Positions 22,901 to 33,926 of a DNA stretch of 64,000 bases are shown one piece after another; position 1 is the stretch's first letter; each line of letters begins with the position of its first letter. Both the position numbers and the translations under genes were made by a program. Under the pieces are notes generated by a model. The model was not told where the DNA came from. It did no database searches and worked only from the letters and a program-made list of their open reading frames with translations. Source of the DNA: Hymenoscyphus infarciens (taxonomy: Eukaryota; Ascomycota; Leotiomycetes; Helotiales; Helotiaceae); assembly GCA_001414345.1 (NCBI GenBank), contig LLCB01000107.1:110735-174734 (forward strand), read 5' to 3'.

Positions 22901-23945
22901 TAATAAAAGAGAAGCTTAACTCGTAACTTACTATAGAGCTATAATAGATTAGTACTTAAAATAAAATAATAATAAAATATATTTCTATTTCCTAAAAGTA
23001 GTATTAAATAATAGAGATATAATATATCTAAGATAATAATAGTAATAAGATCTATTAAGACTACTTATTAGTTTTCTTCTTCTATTTTTCTCTTAATTTT
23101 AAAAGAGGTTTTTTCCTTTCTAGTCTTTAACTAAGAGTTACTTCTAAGTATTAATTTTAGCCTACTCTTATCGTTCTCGATCTATATAGAATATAGTATA
23201 TCTTCTAGACACTTATACTAAGTATAGCGTTCTTTATTACTATACTCTTTATCTTAAAAGACGATAGTAAGTTACTTATTTATAACTAGAGATATAGAAT
23301 ATTATATTATATAAAGTAATATAAAACGCTTCTTTAGTATAAATTAGTATTATTATAGAATAAACTTTAGATATAAAAGTATATAAATATAGTACTAAAA
23401 TATAGCCTTTTAGTATAAAAAGTAATTAAAATTATATAGAATAAATAAAACTATTCTTATTACTCTTATTATCTTCGTCTTCGTTATATATATTATAATC
23501 TAAGAGTAAATGTTCTATACTACTTTATTCTAATCGGTTTTACTACTTATATAGCTCTAGTAATAATATATAGCTAAGATTTTACTCTATCGCTTTTTTA
23601 CTTTATTAATATCTCTAATATTCTCTATTTTAATAAATTAGGTTTTTATTTTAAGATTAAGAGTATAAGCTCTTTAGTTTAATATTATAGAAGTGCTTTA
23701 AGCTAATTTTTATAGTATTATACCTTTGTAGAAAAATGTTATTTTAGTAAAGAAGTTCTAAAGTATGAAAACTTTTAAGTAAGCCGAGTAAGCGCTAGCA
23801 CGTAATAGGAAATAGAGGCTTTCTATTAGCTAATAAAACTCTTAGTAATATAATAAAGTATATAAATTCTTTAGCTTTGCTTTATAATTTATTCGTATTA
23901 TATCTTAGCTTTTTATAAAAGTAATATCTCTATTTATGACTTTAA
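19996..23945. repeat. RIP-mutated AT-rich island 1
   Basis: About 3.95 kb made almost entirely of A and T, with very few CA or TG dinucleotides and many TA. That is the signature of repeat-induced point mutation, and there is no open frame of any length. It holds CT/GA simple-sequence tracts (20,262-20,283 and 20,468-20,512). A block near 22,180-22,300 recurs in inverted orientation near 49,400-49,530, so it contains decayed transposon DNA. The right edge is abrupt at about 23,945, where ordinary sequence resumes. Confidence 0.9.
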
Positions 23946-24810
23946 TTGAAAGAGGTACCAAGTGGGGATTTGCGGGCCGGGGTCTACCCGGTGGATCCTT
24001 TCTATATACTATTTTAGAGACCTGCTCTCTCACTTTTGTTAGTTGTAGGTTTTCTGGTCGATGGATGTTTTGTTGCTGTTTGTGGGCTACCCGGGAATAG
24101 CAGCTTGAAGTGAGTTTTTGGCGTGGAGAAATTCACTAGTGCTTTTTACTTTTGCAATCTACAGGTTACCTATGAAGAGTAATAGTCACTTTGCGAGTTC
24201 TATTTGCAGGTTACCCGGGATTACAAGCAATTTCTACAATTGTTATTAATGGGTTGCCTAGGATGAGCGACTTGGAGAAAACTCCAGGTGTATCTGTCAT
24301 AGAATGCCTAAGAATAGCATCTCGGGAGTTTCTTTGCGATGGATATCAAAAGCGGTAATAACGAACCCAGGCTGTCCTGCCTACCCCGCTTTCGTTGTTT
24401 CAGCTTCTTAAAGTAATTCAAAGTAATTGTTTTAAACACTTTGTACATTTACAATATTAAGCAAGGTGTTCTAGAACAATAGAGTTCAATTGTCCCAAAT
24501 TATTTGGTAATTAAAGCTGGACTTTACTGCCACTTTAATTTCCATCCGTGGCTTCCTAGCTCTTGCTAGGTTCCCTGGATATAGACCGAGGACTGCTACT
24601 CAGACTTTTTGATGCTAACCTATCGCTAGTAACTGGCGACCTGTAGCAAGACAAAGAGGTTCTAAATAGCACAAACTAAGGTATGTAATATACGATGTAT
24701 CAAGTTTAAATGAAAGCGGTATAGGTACAGGCTTGAACCTAACTCGTACTCGAAAAAATACGTTATCAAAACAGTCTTTCCAAAATCCATCTACATCCAG
24801 AAACAATGGT
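23946..24810. repeat. Non-RIP flank with dispersed repeat motifs
   Basis: Normal-composition DNA between the island and the Nudix gene. It carries GGGCTACCCGGGAATAGCAG at 24,083, GGTTACCTATGAAGAG at 24,167, GGTTACCCGGGATTAC at 24,208 and TAGTAACTGGCGACC near 24,628. All resemble motifs in the 5.3-6.3 kb region. No gene is supported. Confidence 0.45.
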
Positions 24811-24828
24811 ATCTCGTAATCCCTTTAA

Positions 24829-25677
24829 TCAACGAATGTTCATCATAGCAGGATGTCTCGCCCTCTTCAAAGCCTCATACAAAGACCAAGCAGCAAGCGT
24901 CTTCGCGTCCCTCGCCCCAACCCTCCACAAATCCTCATAATCCCTCAAATGAACCGTTATCATTTCCCCCTGCATCCTCTGTCCCGTCAACTTCCCTCTC
25001 AAATCCTCGATTTCCTGTCTATCCAATTCTTTCTCCCAAAGCATGATATGCATAAACTCGTCCGAACCCCCAGGGCTAGGATACATTCCCGCCGCTAAAT
25101 TCTCCGGGTTTTCTACCCCTTCGAGTGCGAGTGCTGTCATGTCGATTAGTTCCTCGGGTGGGACGACGAGATCGGTTTCTTCTTTTATCTCTTGTACGGC
25201 GACGCCTGATACTTCGCCTGTTCGCTCATCCATCATTCCAGCGGGAATTTCCATGAATGAGAGACTGCCGGCTGGAACTCGTGGTTGTTCGGTCATGATA
25301 ACCCATCTCTCATCTCTCGAATCACTTGGTCGTAGTATCATGAGCATTGCAACAGAACTTCCTCTCAAAAACGCTATCCCAGGGAGAAAATCCCCCGCTA
25401 CGTTGGTGATTTGAGCGTTAATCTTTATGAACCCGATTTTGTGGGGGCCAAATTTAGAGACTGAGAGGATGGAGATGGATTTTAAAGTGAAGGGTTTTTG
25501 ATGGAAAGGGTGTTTTGGGTCGTTTTTTTGGCGGTAGAGAGAGGATTTTAGAGTGGTGTGCCAGTTGACGAAGGGGACCCATTCTAGCAGTTTTTCCGGG
25601 GTTATGAGTTTTTCGAGGTGGGCGGGGAGGGTAATTGGAACGGGAGGGGTGAATGTTTTCAAGTCGAAGGTTGCCAT
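24829..25677 (-). CDS. Nudix hydrolase (ADP-sugar / UDP-glucose pyrophosphatase-like)
   Basis: A Nudix-fold pyrophosphohydrolase, probably cleaving nucleoside diphosphate sugars such as ADP-ribose or UDP-glucose. It is a single exon of 282 aa. The Nudix helix region is IPAGMMDE followed by EIKEETDL (about residues 142-168), preceded by VIMTEQPRVPAGSLSFMEIPAG as in the NUDT5/NUDT14 type. The box departs from the consensus GX5EX7REUXEEXGU. The arginine is Gln, the late glycine is Asp, and the spacing between the glycine and the QEIKEE part is one residue longer. The two central metal-binding glutamates are kept. C-terminal GGSDEFMHIMLWEKEL is also typical of the ADP-sugar subgroup. It is isolated between two RIP islands. 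Confidence 0.85.
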   Translation of the reverse strand: MATFDLKTFTPPVPITLPAHLEKLITPEKLLEWVPFVNWHTTLKSSLYRQKNDPKHPFHQKPFTLKSISILSVSKFGPHKIGFIKINAQITNVAGDFLPGIAFLRGSSVAMLMILRPSDSRDERWVIMTEQPRVPAGSLSFMEIPAGMMDERTGEVSGVAVQEIKEETDLVVPPEELIDMTALALEGVENPENLAAGMYPSPGGSDEFMHIMLWEKELDRQEIEDLRGKLTGQRMQGEMITVHLRDYEDLWRVGARDAKTLAAWSLYEALKRARHPAMMNIR

Positions 25678-26129
25678 TTTTTTTTGGCTAGAAGTGGAGA
25701 GGTGATGGTTGAATCCAAAACAAAGTGAGTGAGAGGTGAGAGTTGGTGAATGCTTTTACTGCTACAAAATCTTTTAATTTCGTTGACAATGACTGCTTGT
25801 GGTGTAGGCAACTACGAGGCTGGACGTTAAGGCGCAGCAGCGTCTCTAATGGTTGTACGGAGAAATAATTGGTTCAACGTATCACGTATGCAATGTGATA
25901 AAGTGCCCAACTTATGAGTGGAGGATGGTGGGGCGGAGTATCAGGCAGTAAATGGGAAAAAGAACGCCTCTGTACTACTGAAGGACACGTAACTTTCGGA
26001 GATGAGATGTAACAAGAGTATGTGACCCTATTCGGGAGGCCGCAATTCTTTAGCGGCGTGGTTATAATAAGTGGCCAACCTCGTGAAGAAAACAATTGAG
26101 AGTATATGGAGTAAAGAATCATAAGAGGA

Positions 26130-29100
26130 ATTTCGAGCTTATTTACTTACTAGAACTATAAGCTTAAACGTAGGCGTAGTACCTTAAAGAGGAAAGAGAG
26201 TAAAAATAGACGGTTATATATCTAGCCTAAGTTTAGTACTATTCTAGAACCTTTCTAAGGCGGTTTATAAACTAGATAGTATATAACTTCTATAACTATC
26301 TATTAGTAAGATAGTTCTTAAGTAGTACTATTCTAGAGTTATCTATATAATAGATAGTTCTTAAGAAGTAGAATTATCTCTAATAGTTCTTATAAAAGAC
26401 TATTCTAGAATAGCCTAGTTAATCTAGAACTATTTTAGACGTCTTAGCTTAAGAAGTAGAGGTACGTATAGACTCTTTTAAGTACTCGATATTACTTATA
26501 AAGTCTTAATACTAACGCTATAGAAGTATAAGTTATAAAATCGATTAATTTAATAAAAGTTTATACGTAGGCTTTATAGTAGAGATAGATAAGTTAGTAA
26601 TACTCTATATATAAGTCGTATAAGTTTTAGAAATTCAGTAGAGCTATACTTAGTCTATATACTCTTCTTAAGAGCTATTCTAGAACTATTCTAGAACTAT
26701 CTAAACTACTTTAGAGAGTTCTTTTTAAAAAACTATTAAAGACTATCTTACTTTCTTAAAACTATTTAAATAAGTCTACTATTCTAATAAGTATATAGTC
26801 TCGAGAGTAGTCTAAGAGAAATATTTAATATAGTACTATTTTTAAGATTATATAATAAATAGTTCTAGAACTATCTATTTCTCTCTCTCTTTCTCTTTAA
26901 GATATATATCTACTCTACTAATCTTCGTTTCTTAGAGAGTAGATAGAATTAAATAAGAAACTAGATTTAAATAAGAAACTTTAGATAATTAAGCTAATTA
27001 TTAATCTTATTATAGTATAGATTACTTCTAAATAAAACTATTACTTTTATCTAAATCTATATAAATAGTCTACTACGCTACTTTAGCTTATATACTAGTT
27101 TAAATTAAAGCTTTTACTATCTCTATATCTATTTTATAATAGTATCTTATAATAAAACTAATAGCTTATTTATTCTAGAATCTTTACTTTTTACTAATAA
27201 TATATCTAGATTTAGTAAAAAGAGGAAGAGTAAGTAAAGTAGATCTTACTCTATTTAAATAAATAATTTAGTATAAGAGAGACTACTCTAGAGTCTTTAT
27301 TATAGAGGTTTTATTATAAAAGATTTTTAAGTATTAATAGAATAACCTAGTATTAGTTATATTATAACGTAGATTACTAATTATATTAAAAATATTAAAT
27401 CTACTACTATACTAGTAATACTAAGTATATAGCGCTAAAGCGACTACGAACTAGTCTTAGCGTCTTAGTACTAAGACTAATTTATTATCTAACTCTCTAA
27501 TACTAAAGATACTAAAAGTAGTATACTCTCTAAGTTCTAAGATTATACGATTATATAACTAGTTTTCTACTTCTTAATATATTATCTAGTTTTATAAAAC
27601 TATACTAAATTAAAAGTATAAGTAATAAATATACTAAACTACTTAATTTATTATTATTTTATAATATCTAGAAATATTAAAAGAAGTAGAAAACTTATTA
27701 TATATTATAAAAATCTTTTAAATACTAGATATACTAAAAGTATATTAAGTATCTTAAGTATACTTAATTTACTTTTACTTTAAGTACTATTATAAGAGTA
27801 AGACTAAATAGTCTCTTATATACTAGTTATATATCTACTAGCTTAGCTAGCGTATCTTTTAGCTATAAGAAGCTAGCTTAGATAGCTTTTTAAATATTAA
27901 GTTTTTTATATATTTATAGTAAGTATTTATAATAGAGATAATAGATATTATACTTAGAAGTAAATAAGAAGATAGAAAGTTAGCTATATATTCTTATATA
28001 GTAGAATTGTCTAGAATATTAAATAGTAAGCTAGTTATAGTATACGTACTAGTACTAAGACTATATTTATATAATAGACGATATTAATTACTTAGTATAT
28101 ACTTTATAGCTATTAGTATACTCTATATTACTAGTATCTCTTCAGTTATCCTTATACTCTACGTGATTTAGTAGAACGCGGTTCTAATCTTATATTTCTA
28201 GCTCTAACGCGACTAAACATTATCTTATTCTTAAAACCCTACTAAAGTATATAACGATGTAGAAATTAAACAATGATTTACTTATAATCTTATGTTTAAA
28301 AAGCCCTACTAAAAAAATCATCATTTCAGCGTAAGTTAGCTTATAATACGAGTATATAAGCTAAGTTTCTCTTATCTACTTCTACTACTCCTACTACTCC
28401 TACTACTTCTACTACTTCCACCGCCTCTTTTATACTCTTTTATCCTTCTTTTTAATTAATATACCTCCTCTAGAATAGCGTAAGGCTAATACTACTCCTA
28501 GTACTAAAAAGTCTACTAAAAGAGCCTTAAAAGCTACTAAAAAGAAGGCCTCTTAAGTACGCTCTATAGACGTGTTTCTTAACTAGAAAGAATTCTATAA
28601 GATAGAAGTTATTAAGGATAGTAAGAGAGATTAAATAAAGAGGTAGAAACATATAGAGTAAGTGTAAATAGCTTTAATTCAGATTTTAATATCTTAACAC
28701 TCCTAAACTAGCTTAGTAGCATCGTAGTTCAAAGCTACCTAGATTTTAGTCTAAAACTACCTTAAATAAGAGTAGTTTTAAACCGGACTACTAAACGCGT
28801 CTACACGTGGGGTATAAGAATAACTAAAGAGATAGCTAGTATTTATATTAGTTTTATAAACTATATAGAACTATTTCACTAGTATTATATAGTTTTTCAT
28901 AATATAGTCTTCTATTTCTCTATATATTATCTAGTTATATAAAATAATAATAATTTAAAAAACTTAGTAATAAATTAAGTAGTTAAGTAAAAGTTTAGAT
29001 AGTAAAGAGCTTTTTATATTAATAAAGTATATATATAAGATATTCTTACTTCTATTTTAGCTAGTATACTTATTACGCTTTTCTTCTAAGTAGATTAGAA

Positions 29101-32100
29101 ATACTAAATATAAGATCTTTATAACTATACTATAAAAAGCTTTTAAGTACTAAGTATACTTAATAGACTTTTATCTAAGTATAATAGTAATATACTAGAT
29201 ATACTAAGAGTAATAGCTATTATACTTAGTACTAAGTATATTAAGTATACTAGAAGTATTATTATAATATCTTATATATATATATATATATATATCTATA
29301 TATTATATCTATATAAAAGGTTTTCTAGTAAATAAATCTTTACTAGTTTACTTAATTTATTACTTATTATTTTAATTTATTATTATTTTATAAAGCTAGA
29401 TAGTAAATAAAGAAGTAGAAAGCTAGTTATAAAATTATATAATTCTAAAACTTAGAGAGTACTATAGTCTTAGTATTCTTAGTATTAGAACGTAAATAGT
29501 AAATTAGATTTAATTTACTTAGTACTAAGACTAGCTTAGAGCTACTTTAGCGTTATATACTTTATATAGCTATTATAGCTTATACTAGATTATCTTACTA
29601 GTAGATAAAAGCTTTTTATAATATACTATCTAGTAGTTTTTAATAAAATAATAAGTTTAAAAATATATACTACTAAAATAATATTAGATTATAAACTTTT
29701 CTAACTTATATAATATTATTTAATCTCTTAATAAAGTTATTTTCTAGCTATATAAGTACTAGTATTTAAGAGTAGTTATTACTTTAGTAGATACTAATTT
29801 GAAAAAAGCTCTTTTAAAAAAAGAAGTAAAGACTTTTACTTCTAGAACTATTAAATTAGTATATTAAAAAATAAGTCTATTTCTAGTTATTAAAATAAAC
29901 TATATAAAAACGATAAAGATTCTTTACTTTACTCTTTTTAGTTCTTTTTAATTATATTTTACTAGATCTTTTAAATATAAACTTAGCTAACTAAGAAGTT
30001 TATTATAATTATTAAATAGAAGAAGATTCTATAAAAAGTACTAATCTAAGTCTTATTTTTAGAAGTTAATCTAGATAATTCTTTTATCTTTATATTATTA
30101 TCTTATTTTTATATATCTTTATCTAATTCCTTTTCTAACTATTATAGATTATTCTAGTCTTTTAATTCTCTTAAAAAGTAAGTTATACTACTACTTAGTA
30201 GTCTCTTAAAAGTAATATTTATTAATTCTAAATATCTAAATATAAAGAAGCTTTTAAAGTATTAAAAACTAAGTTACTAAAGATATTAAGACTATTTTCT
30301 ATAAAGAGTTATTATACTAGTTAAAGTATAAGATATTAATACTAATAAAAGAGAAAAAGAGAAAATTCTACTTTAAGTAAGAGATATTATAAAATACTTA
30401 AGATCTTAAGCTATTTTAATAAAAGAGTACTAGAGACTAAAAGATTAAAGAGTTACTTATTTTAGTATAAAGAAGAACTAATAAGATTACTATATCTAAA
30501 AGTAAAATTAAGAAGTTTAAGCGATATCTTATAAATTAATTACTTAACTCTTAAGTTTTAATATATAGTAACTAATACTTTTACTCTTTAATTAATTATA
30601 AATACCTAGAATATTCTCTAAATTAATTAAATTATAACTATACTACTCTCTAAATAATACTCTATAAATATATAAGTATTCTAGTTATATTTCTAGTTAT
30701 ATTTTAAAATATTCTAAGTAATAGCTATACTAGTTATTATAATTATTATAACTATTATAACTATTATATCTAGTACTAAGTTTAATAAAAGTATACTTCT
30801 AGAATAGTTAGACTACTAGAGAGTATTAGAACTCGTAAGCTAATTATAAAAAACTCTACTAAAAATTAGTATCTACTCTCTAAGATTCTTTAATACTCTA
30901 ATATAATATTAAAAATCTAAATATATAGTTATAATTAGTACTCTCTATTCTTTAGATCTTCTTAGTCTATTCTTATATTAAAGTTATTACTAAACTACTT
31001 ACTATTCTTTTAGATATAGCTTTACTAGCTTACGAGTTCTAATACTCTCTAGTATACTAGCTATTATACTTTATACTAGCTATACTACTATAGACTATAT
31101 ATAGCGCTAAGAACGATATAAGTTAGCTTTACTATCTATAGTACTAAGGCTAATCTACTATTTAAGTCTCTAATACTAAGAATACTAAAGCTAACTTATC
31201 TACTAAGTTCTAGAATTATACGATTATATAACTAGCTTTCTACTTTATCGTTTTTTTTCTCTACTATATAGTTATATAAAACTATAATAGATTAAAAAAG
31301 TAAGTAATAAAACATAAGCTATTATATAATTAAGTAAAAGTTTAAATAGTAAAGAGCTTTTTTATATATATTAAGTATATAAGTAGCGTAGATAGAAACG
31401 TATATAGAAGGCTTTAAACGTATATATATATATAATAATAATAATAATTAAATAGTATTATATATACTTCTAAACTAACTTAATTATCTCTCTTTTTTAA
31501 CTAGAATACTCTTATATTTAGAGAGTATTATTTAGAGAGTAGTATAATTATAATATAATTAATTTAGAGAATATTCTAAGTATCTATACTTAATTAGAGA
31601 GTAAAAGTATTAATTATTATTTAATATAATTTATATAGATTAAAGATTTCTATAATACTTTTAAAATAGTATAGATAAATTTATATAATTAATCTTTAAA
31701 ATAAAGCTAGCTCTAACTTACTACTACTCTTTTTAACTTAATTTATACTCTACTAATCTCTATTATAAATAGTACTAGATTTATACTTAAATAATAACTT
31801 CGTTATAATTAATAGTAATAGATAAAAGAGTATAAAACAAGCTTATTTTAGAAGATATAAGTATAATAAGTAGTATATAAAAGTCTCTATTAACTACTAG
31901 ATATAAAAAGACTTAGTAATTAAGATCTTTTAGTAATAAAGATTTAATAAAAGCAACTTTCTAGTATTATATCTACTTTTTAAATCTACTCTCTTTTTCT
32001 AAGATATATTACTATTATAGCTATACTAAAAATAATTTTATATTACTAATATATACTTAGTCTTAGAAAATACTATCTAGTATATTAAAATCTATTTTTT

Positions 32101-32270
32101 AGCTATTTTTATATTTCTTAATAAGAAACGAAGAGAAGAAGAGTAGATATATACTACGTCTACGATTACTCTCTAGTCTAGTTAGTTAATTTAACTACTA
32201 TTCTATTTAACTATTAGTTAAGATTAGAGTTTCTTACTTTAAGCGCTTAGGTAATTTAGTATATAGCTAG
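26130..32270. repeat. RIP-mutated AT-rich island 2
   Basis: About 6.1 kb of AT-rich, CA/TG-poor sequence without coding potential. A segment around 27,420-27,640 recurs directly near 31,100-31,300 and inverted near 29,390-29,590. Its landmarks are AGCGCTAA, CTCTAATACTAA and GATTATACGATTATATAACTAG. Another block near 28,900-29,030 recurs near 31,255-31,385. These are RIP-decayed repeats, perhaps long terminal repeats of retroelements. The TIR element at 28,137-28,832 is embedded in it. Confidence 0.88.
28137..28832. mobile_element. ~0.7 kb TIR element, copy A (full length, RIP-mutated)
   Basis: Both ends carry inverted repeats: left TCTCTTCAGTTATCCTTATA, and right, read on the minus strand, TCTCTTTAGTTATTCTTATA, continuing about 30 bp to a CACGTG-like site. 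It is flanked by TA on each side (28,135-28,136 and 28,833-28,834), as for TA-inserting Tc1/mariner-like or other DNA elements. Inside, about 28,475-28,690 on the plus strand is a decayed reading frame with a basic start (TPSTKKSTKRALKATKK). It is broken by TAA/TAG stops of the kind RIP makes from CAA and TGG. Other copies are at 46,524-47,226 (inverted) and 37,757-38,047 (truncated). Confidence 0.8.
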
Positions 32271-32502
32271 CTGCTATGTTATAACGCTTTATCTGAGTTA
32301 TATAGCCTTTAGGAGAGCTAGTTATAACTGGTATACCTCGCTCTTATTAGGACGGGGTTCGCCGAGAGGTTAAATCGGCATGCCCGTGGTGCCTAACCTC
32401 GCCTTTCGATTCTGTAGATGTTGTGTTACATTATGACAAGGCCTCAGTTGGTATAGACTGTTGCAGATAACAATCGTCAAAGTGCCGCTCTAGCCTTCCC
32501 CT

Positions 32503-32926
32503 TCAATCATTGGTTCCTTTTACAAGGGAGAGTGGGAGTTTACGTACAGCCTCTTGGGGAAGTACGGAGAGCAAATCACATACAAAATACCTCGTAAAAT
32601 ACCCTGCAACACACTGGTAGCTACCCGCCTCTTCCCTCAGGAGGCTGCATGCTGCAAACTGGCCTAGGAGACCAGATGCAAGCATGAATGAAACAGTTTT
32701 TGGGATGAGCAGGCTATCTGTAAGGAAGACTCTATCATCGCTAGCGTACTCCACTCCCATGTGTTCAAGGCGTAATTCTTCGAGGTCTTCGCAGTCCTCG
32801 AGTATGTGTTTGACAGTTTAGTAGGCTTGGTTACAGCCACACCATGGTGAATCTTCTCTAATGATCCTAGGCTAATACTCCGTATACTGTTTTGCCGCAT
32901 TCTCGGGGTATCACGATTAGAGTGCT
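32503..32926 (-). pseudogene. Relic of a non-LTR (LINE) reverse transcriptase C terminus
   Basis: Read on the minus strand, the region gives SPWCGC, a stop, then TVKHILEDCEDLEELR and a longer open tail (MGVEYASDDRVFL...). This matches the cysteine-rich zinc-knuckle-like end that follows the RNase H domain in many fungal LINE ORF2 proteins. Two in-frame stops interrupt it and the upstream part is missing, cut by the TIR element at 32,929. It is a dead fragment. Confidence 0.5.
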
Positions 32927-32928
32927 TA

Positions 32929-33648
32929 ATCGTGGCGCCAGGACCCACCCTTCCTTGAAGAGTGAGGTATACTAATTTACAACTTTTATATTAATTTATA
33001 ACTTTTTCATAGTCTTTAACTTTAAACCATTACTACTTAGCGACTACTATAGCTTTTAATATATACTTAATTATAAATAGAGAATAATATCTAAGTATTA
33101 TTTTAAATAATTTAAAATAAAAGATTTAAGTAAGTAATTAGTCTATTATAGCTTAAGTAACTTTATTACTCTATAGTTTTTCTACTACTTTTAAACTATC
33201 TAACGCTATATCTCAAGAACTACTTATCTAATTAAGTTTAAAGTAAGTTTAATTTAAAGCTAACTACTTAGAAAAGTTATTCTCCTATTTTATTTTATAT
33301 AATATAATATTATTATTTTTTATTCTAAATAAAAGCTTATCTTATACTAAACTTTTTTAATTCTAAGAAATACTAAGACAGCTACTAAAAGAGAGTAGAA
33401 ACTAAATAGGTATTTAAATACTATATACTATATTTAGAAATATATTAAAGACTTAGAAATAATAGTTTAAATAGTTAGTACTTATTATAAGTTATTCTAA
33501 GTTTAAGATCTACTCAGTTAGCTAAGATATATAAGTTAACTCTAAGAGTGATTTTAGTAAGGCGTATATAAGGCAAAAAAGTTACAAATTAAAAAAGTTG
33601 TAATTTAGCTGCCTATTCAAGGAAGGGTGGGGTTCTGGCGCCACGATT
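32929..33648. mobile_element. ~720 bp TIR element (TA-flanked, RIP-mutated interior)
   Basis: The left end reads ATCGTGGCGCCAGGACCCAC; the right end, read on the minus strand, is ATCGTGGCGCCAGAACCCCA. Both continue with CCTTCCTTGAA and then imperfectly into TTACAACTTTT...TAACTTTTT, so the TIRs are about 35 bp strong and up to 80 bp weak. Each end is bordered by TA. The interior is AT-rich and has no open frame. It lies in the LINE relic and just upstream of the HET gene. Confidence 0.75.
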
Positions 33649-33804
33649 AGGTGGCCTGAACAACCCTGGTGCTCCCCGAAGTTTGGTGAGACATGCGCCG
33701 CACCCGCTGAAAATCCTGCGGTATTGTCTCAAGGGTACTTTGGCGGTGAAATGTCTGGGCGAGGCACCACCTGGTGCCACGGGCATGCCCGAATTAGCTG
33801 AGTG

Positions 33805-33842
33805 TGGGGCGAGGGGGTGCGAGGGGGTGCGAGGGGGCGGGT
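33805..33842. repeat. Short GC-rich minisatellite
   Basis: Three tandem copies of a 10 bp unit GCGAGGGGGT, followed by GCGAGGGGGC, 85 bp before the HET start codon. Confidence 0.8.
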
Positions 33843-33926
33843 ACAGTGCTCCCTGGTTCTTCAAGTTCTTGAGGAGAGAAAAAAGACAACTCTACCAGTG
33901 CTGCCGGAAAAGCTCAAATCCTCACA

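Noticed and set aside
28380..28430. CTACTACTC-type repeats as a CRISPR-like array or coding repeat
   Set aside because: They are simple trinucleotide-like repeats inside the RIP-mutated TIR element; no spacers or direct-repeat structure.
32346..32400. Possible tRNA pseudogene (GTTCGCCGAGAGGTTAAATCGGC)
   Set aside because: The D-arm-like stretch suggests a tRNA, but no anticodon stem, T-arm or matching acceptor could be found downstream.
33613..33864. Proline/arginine-rich ORF before the HET gene
   Set aside because: It runs over the TIR end and the GC-rich minisatellite, so its openness is due to base composition.
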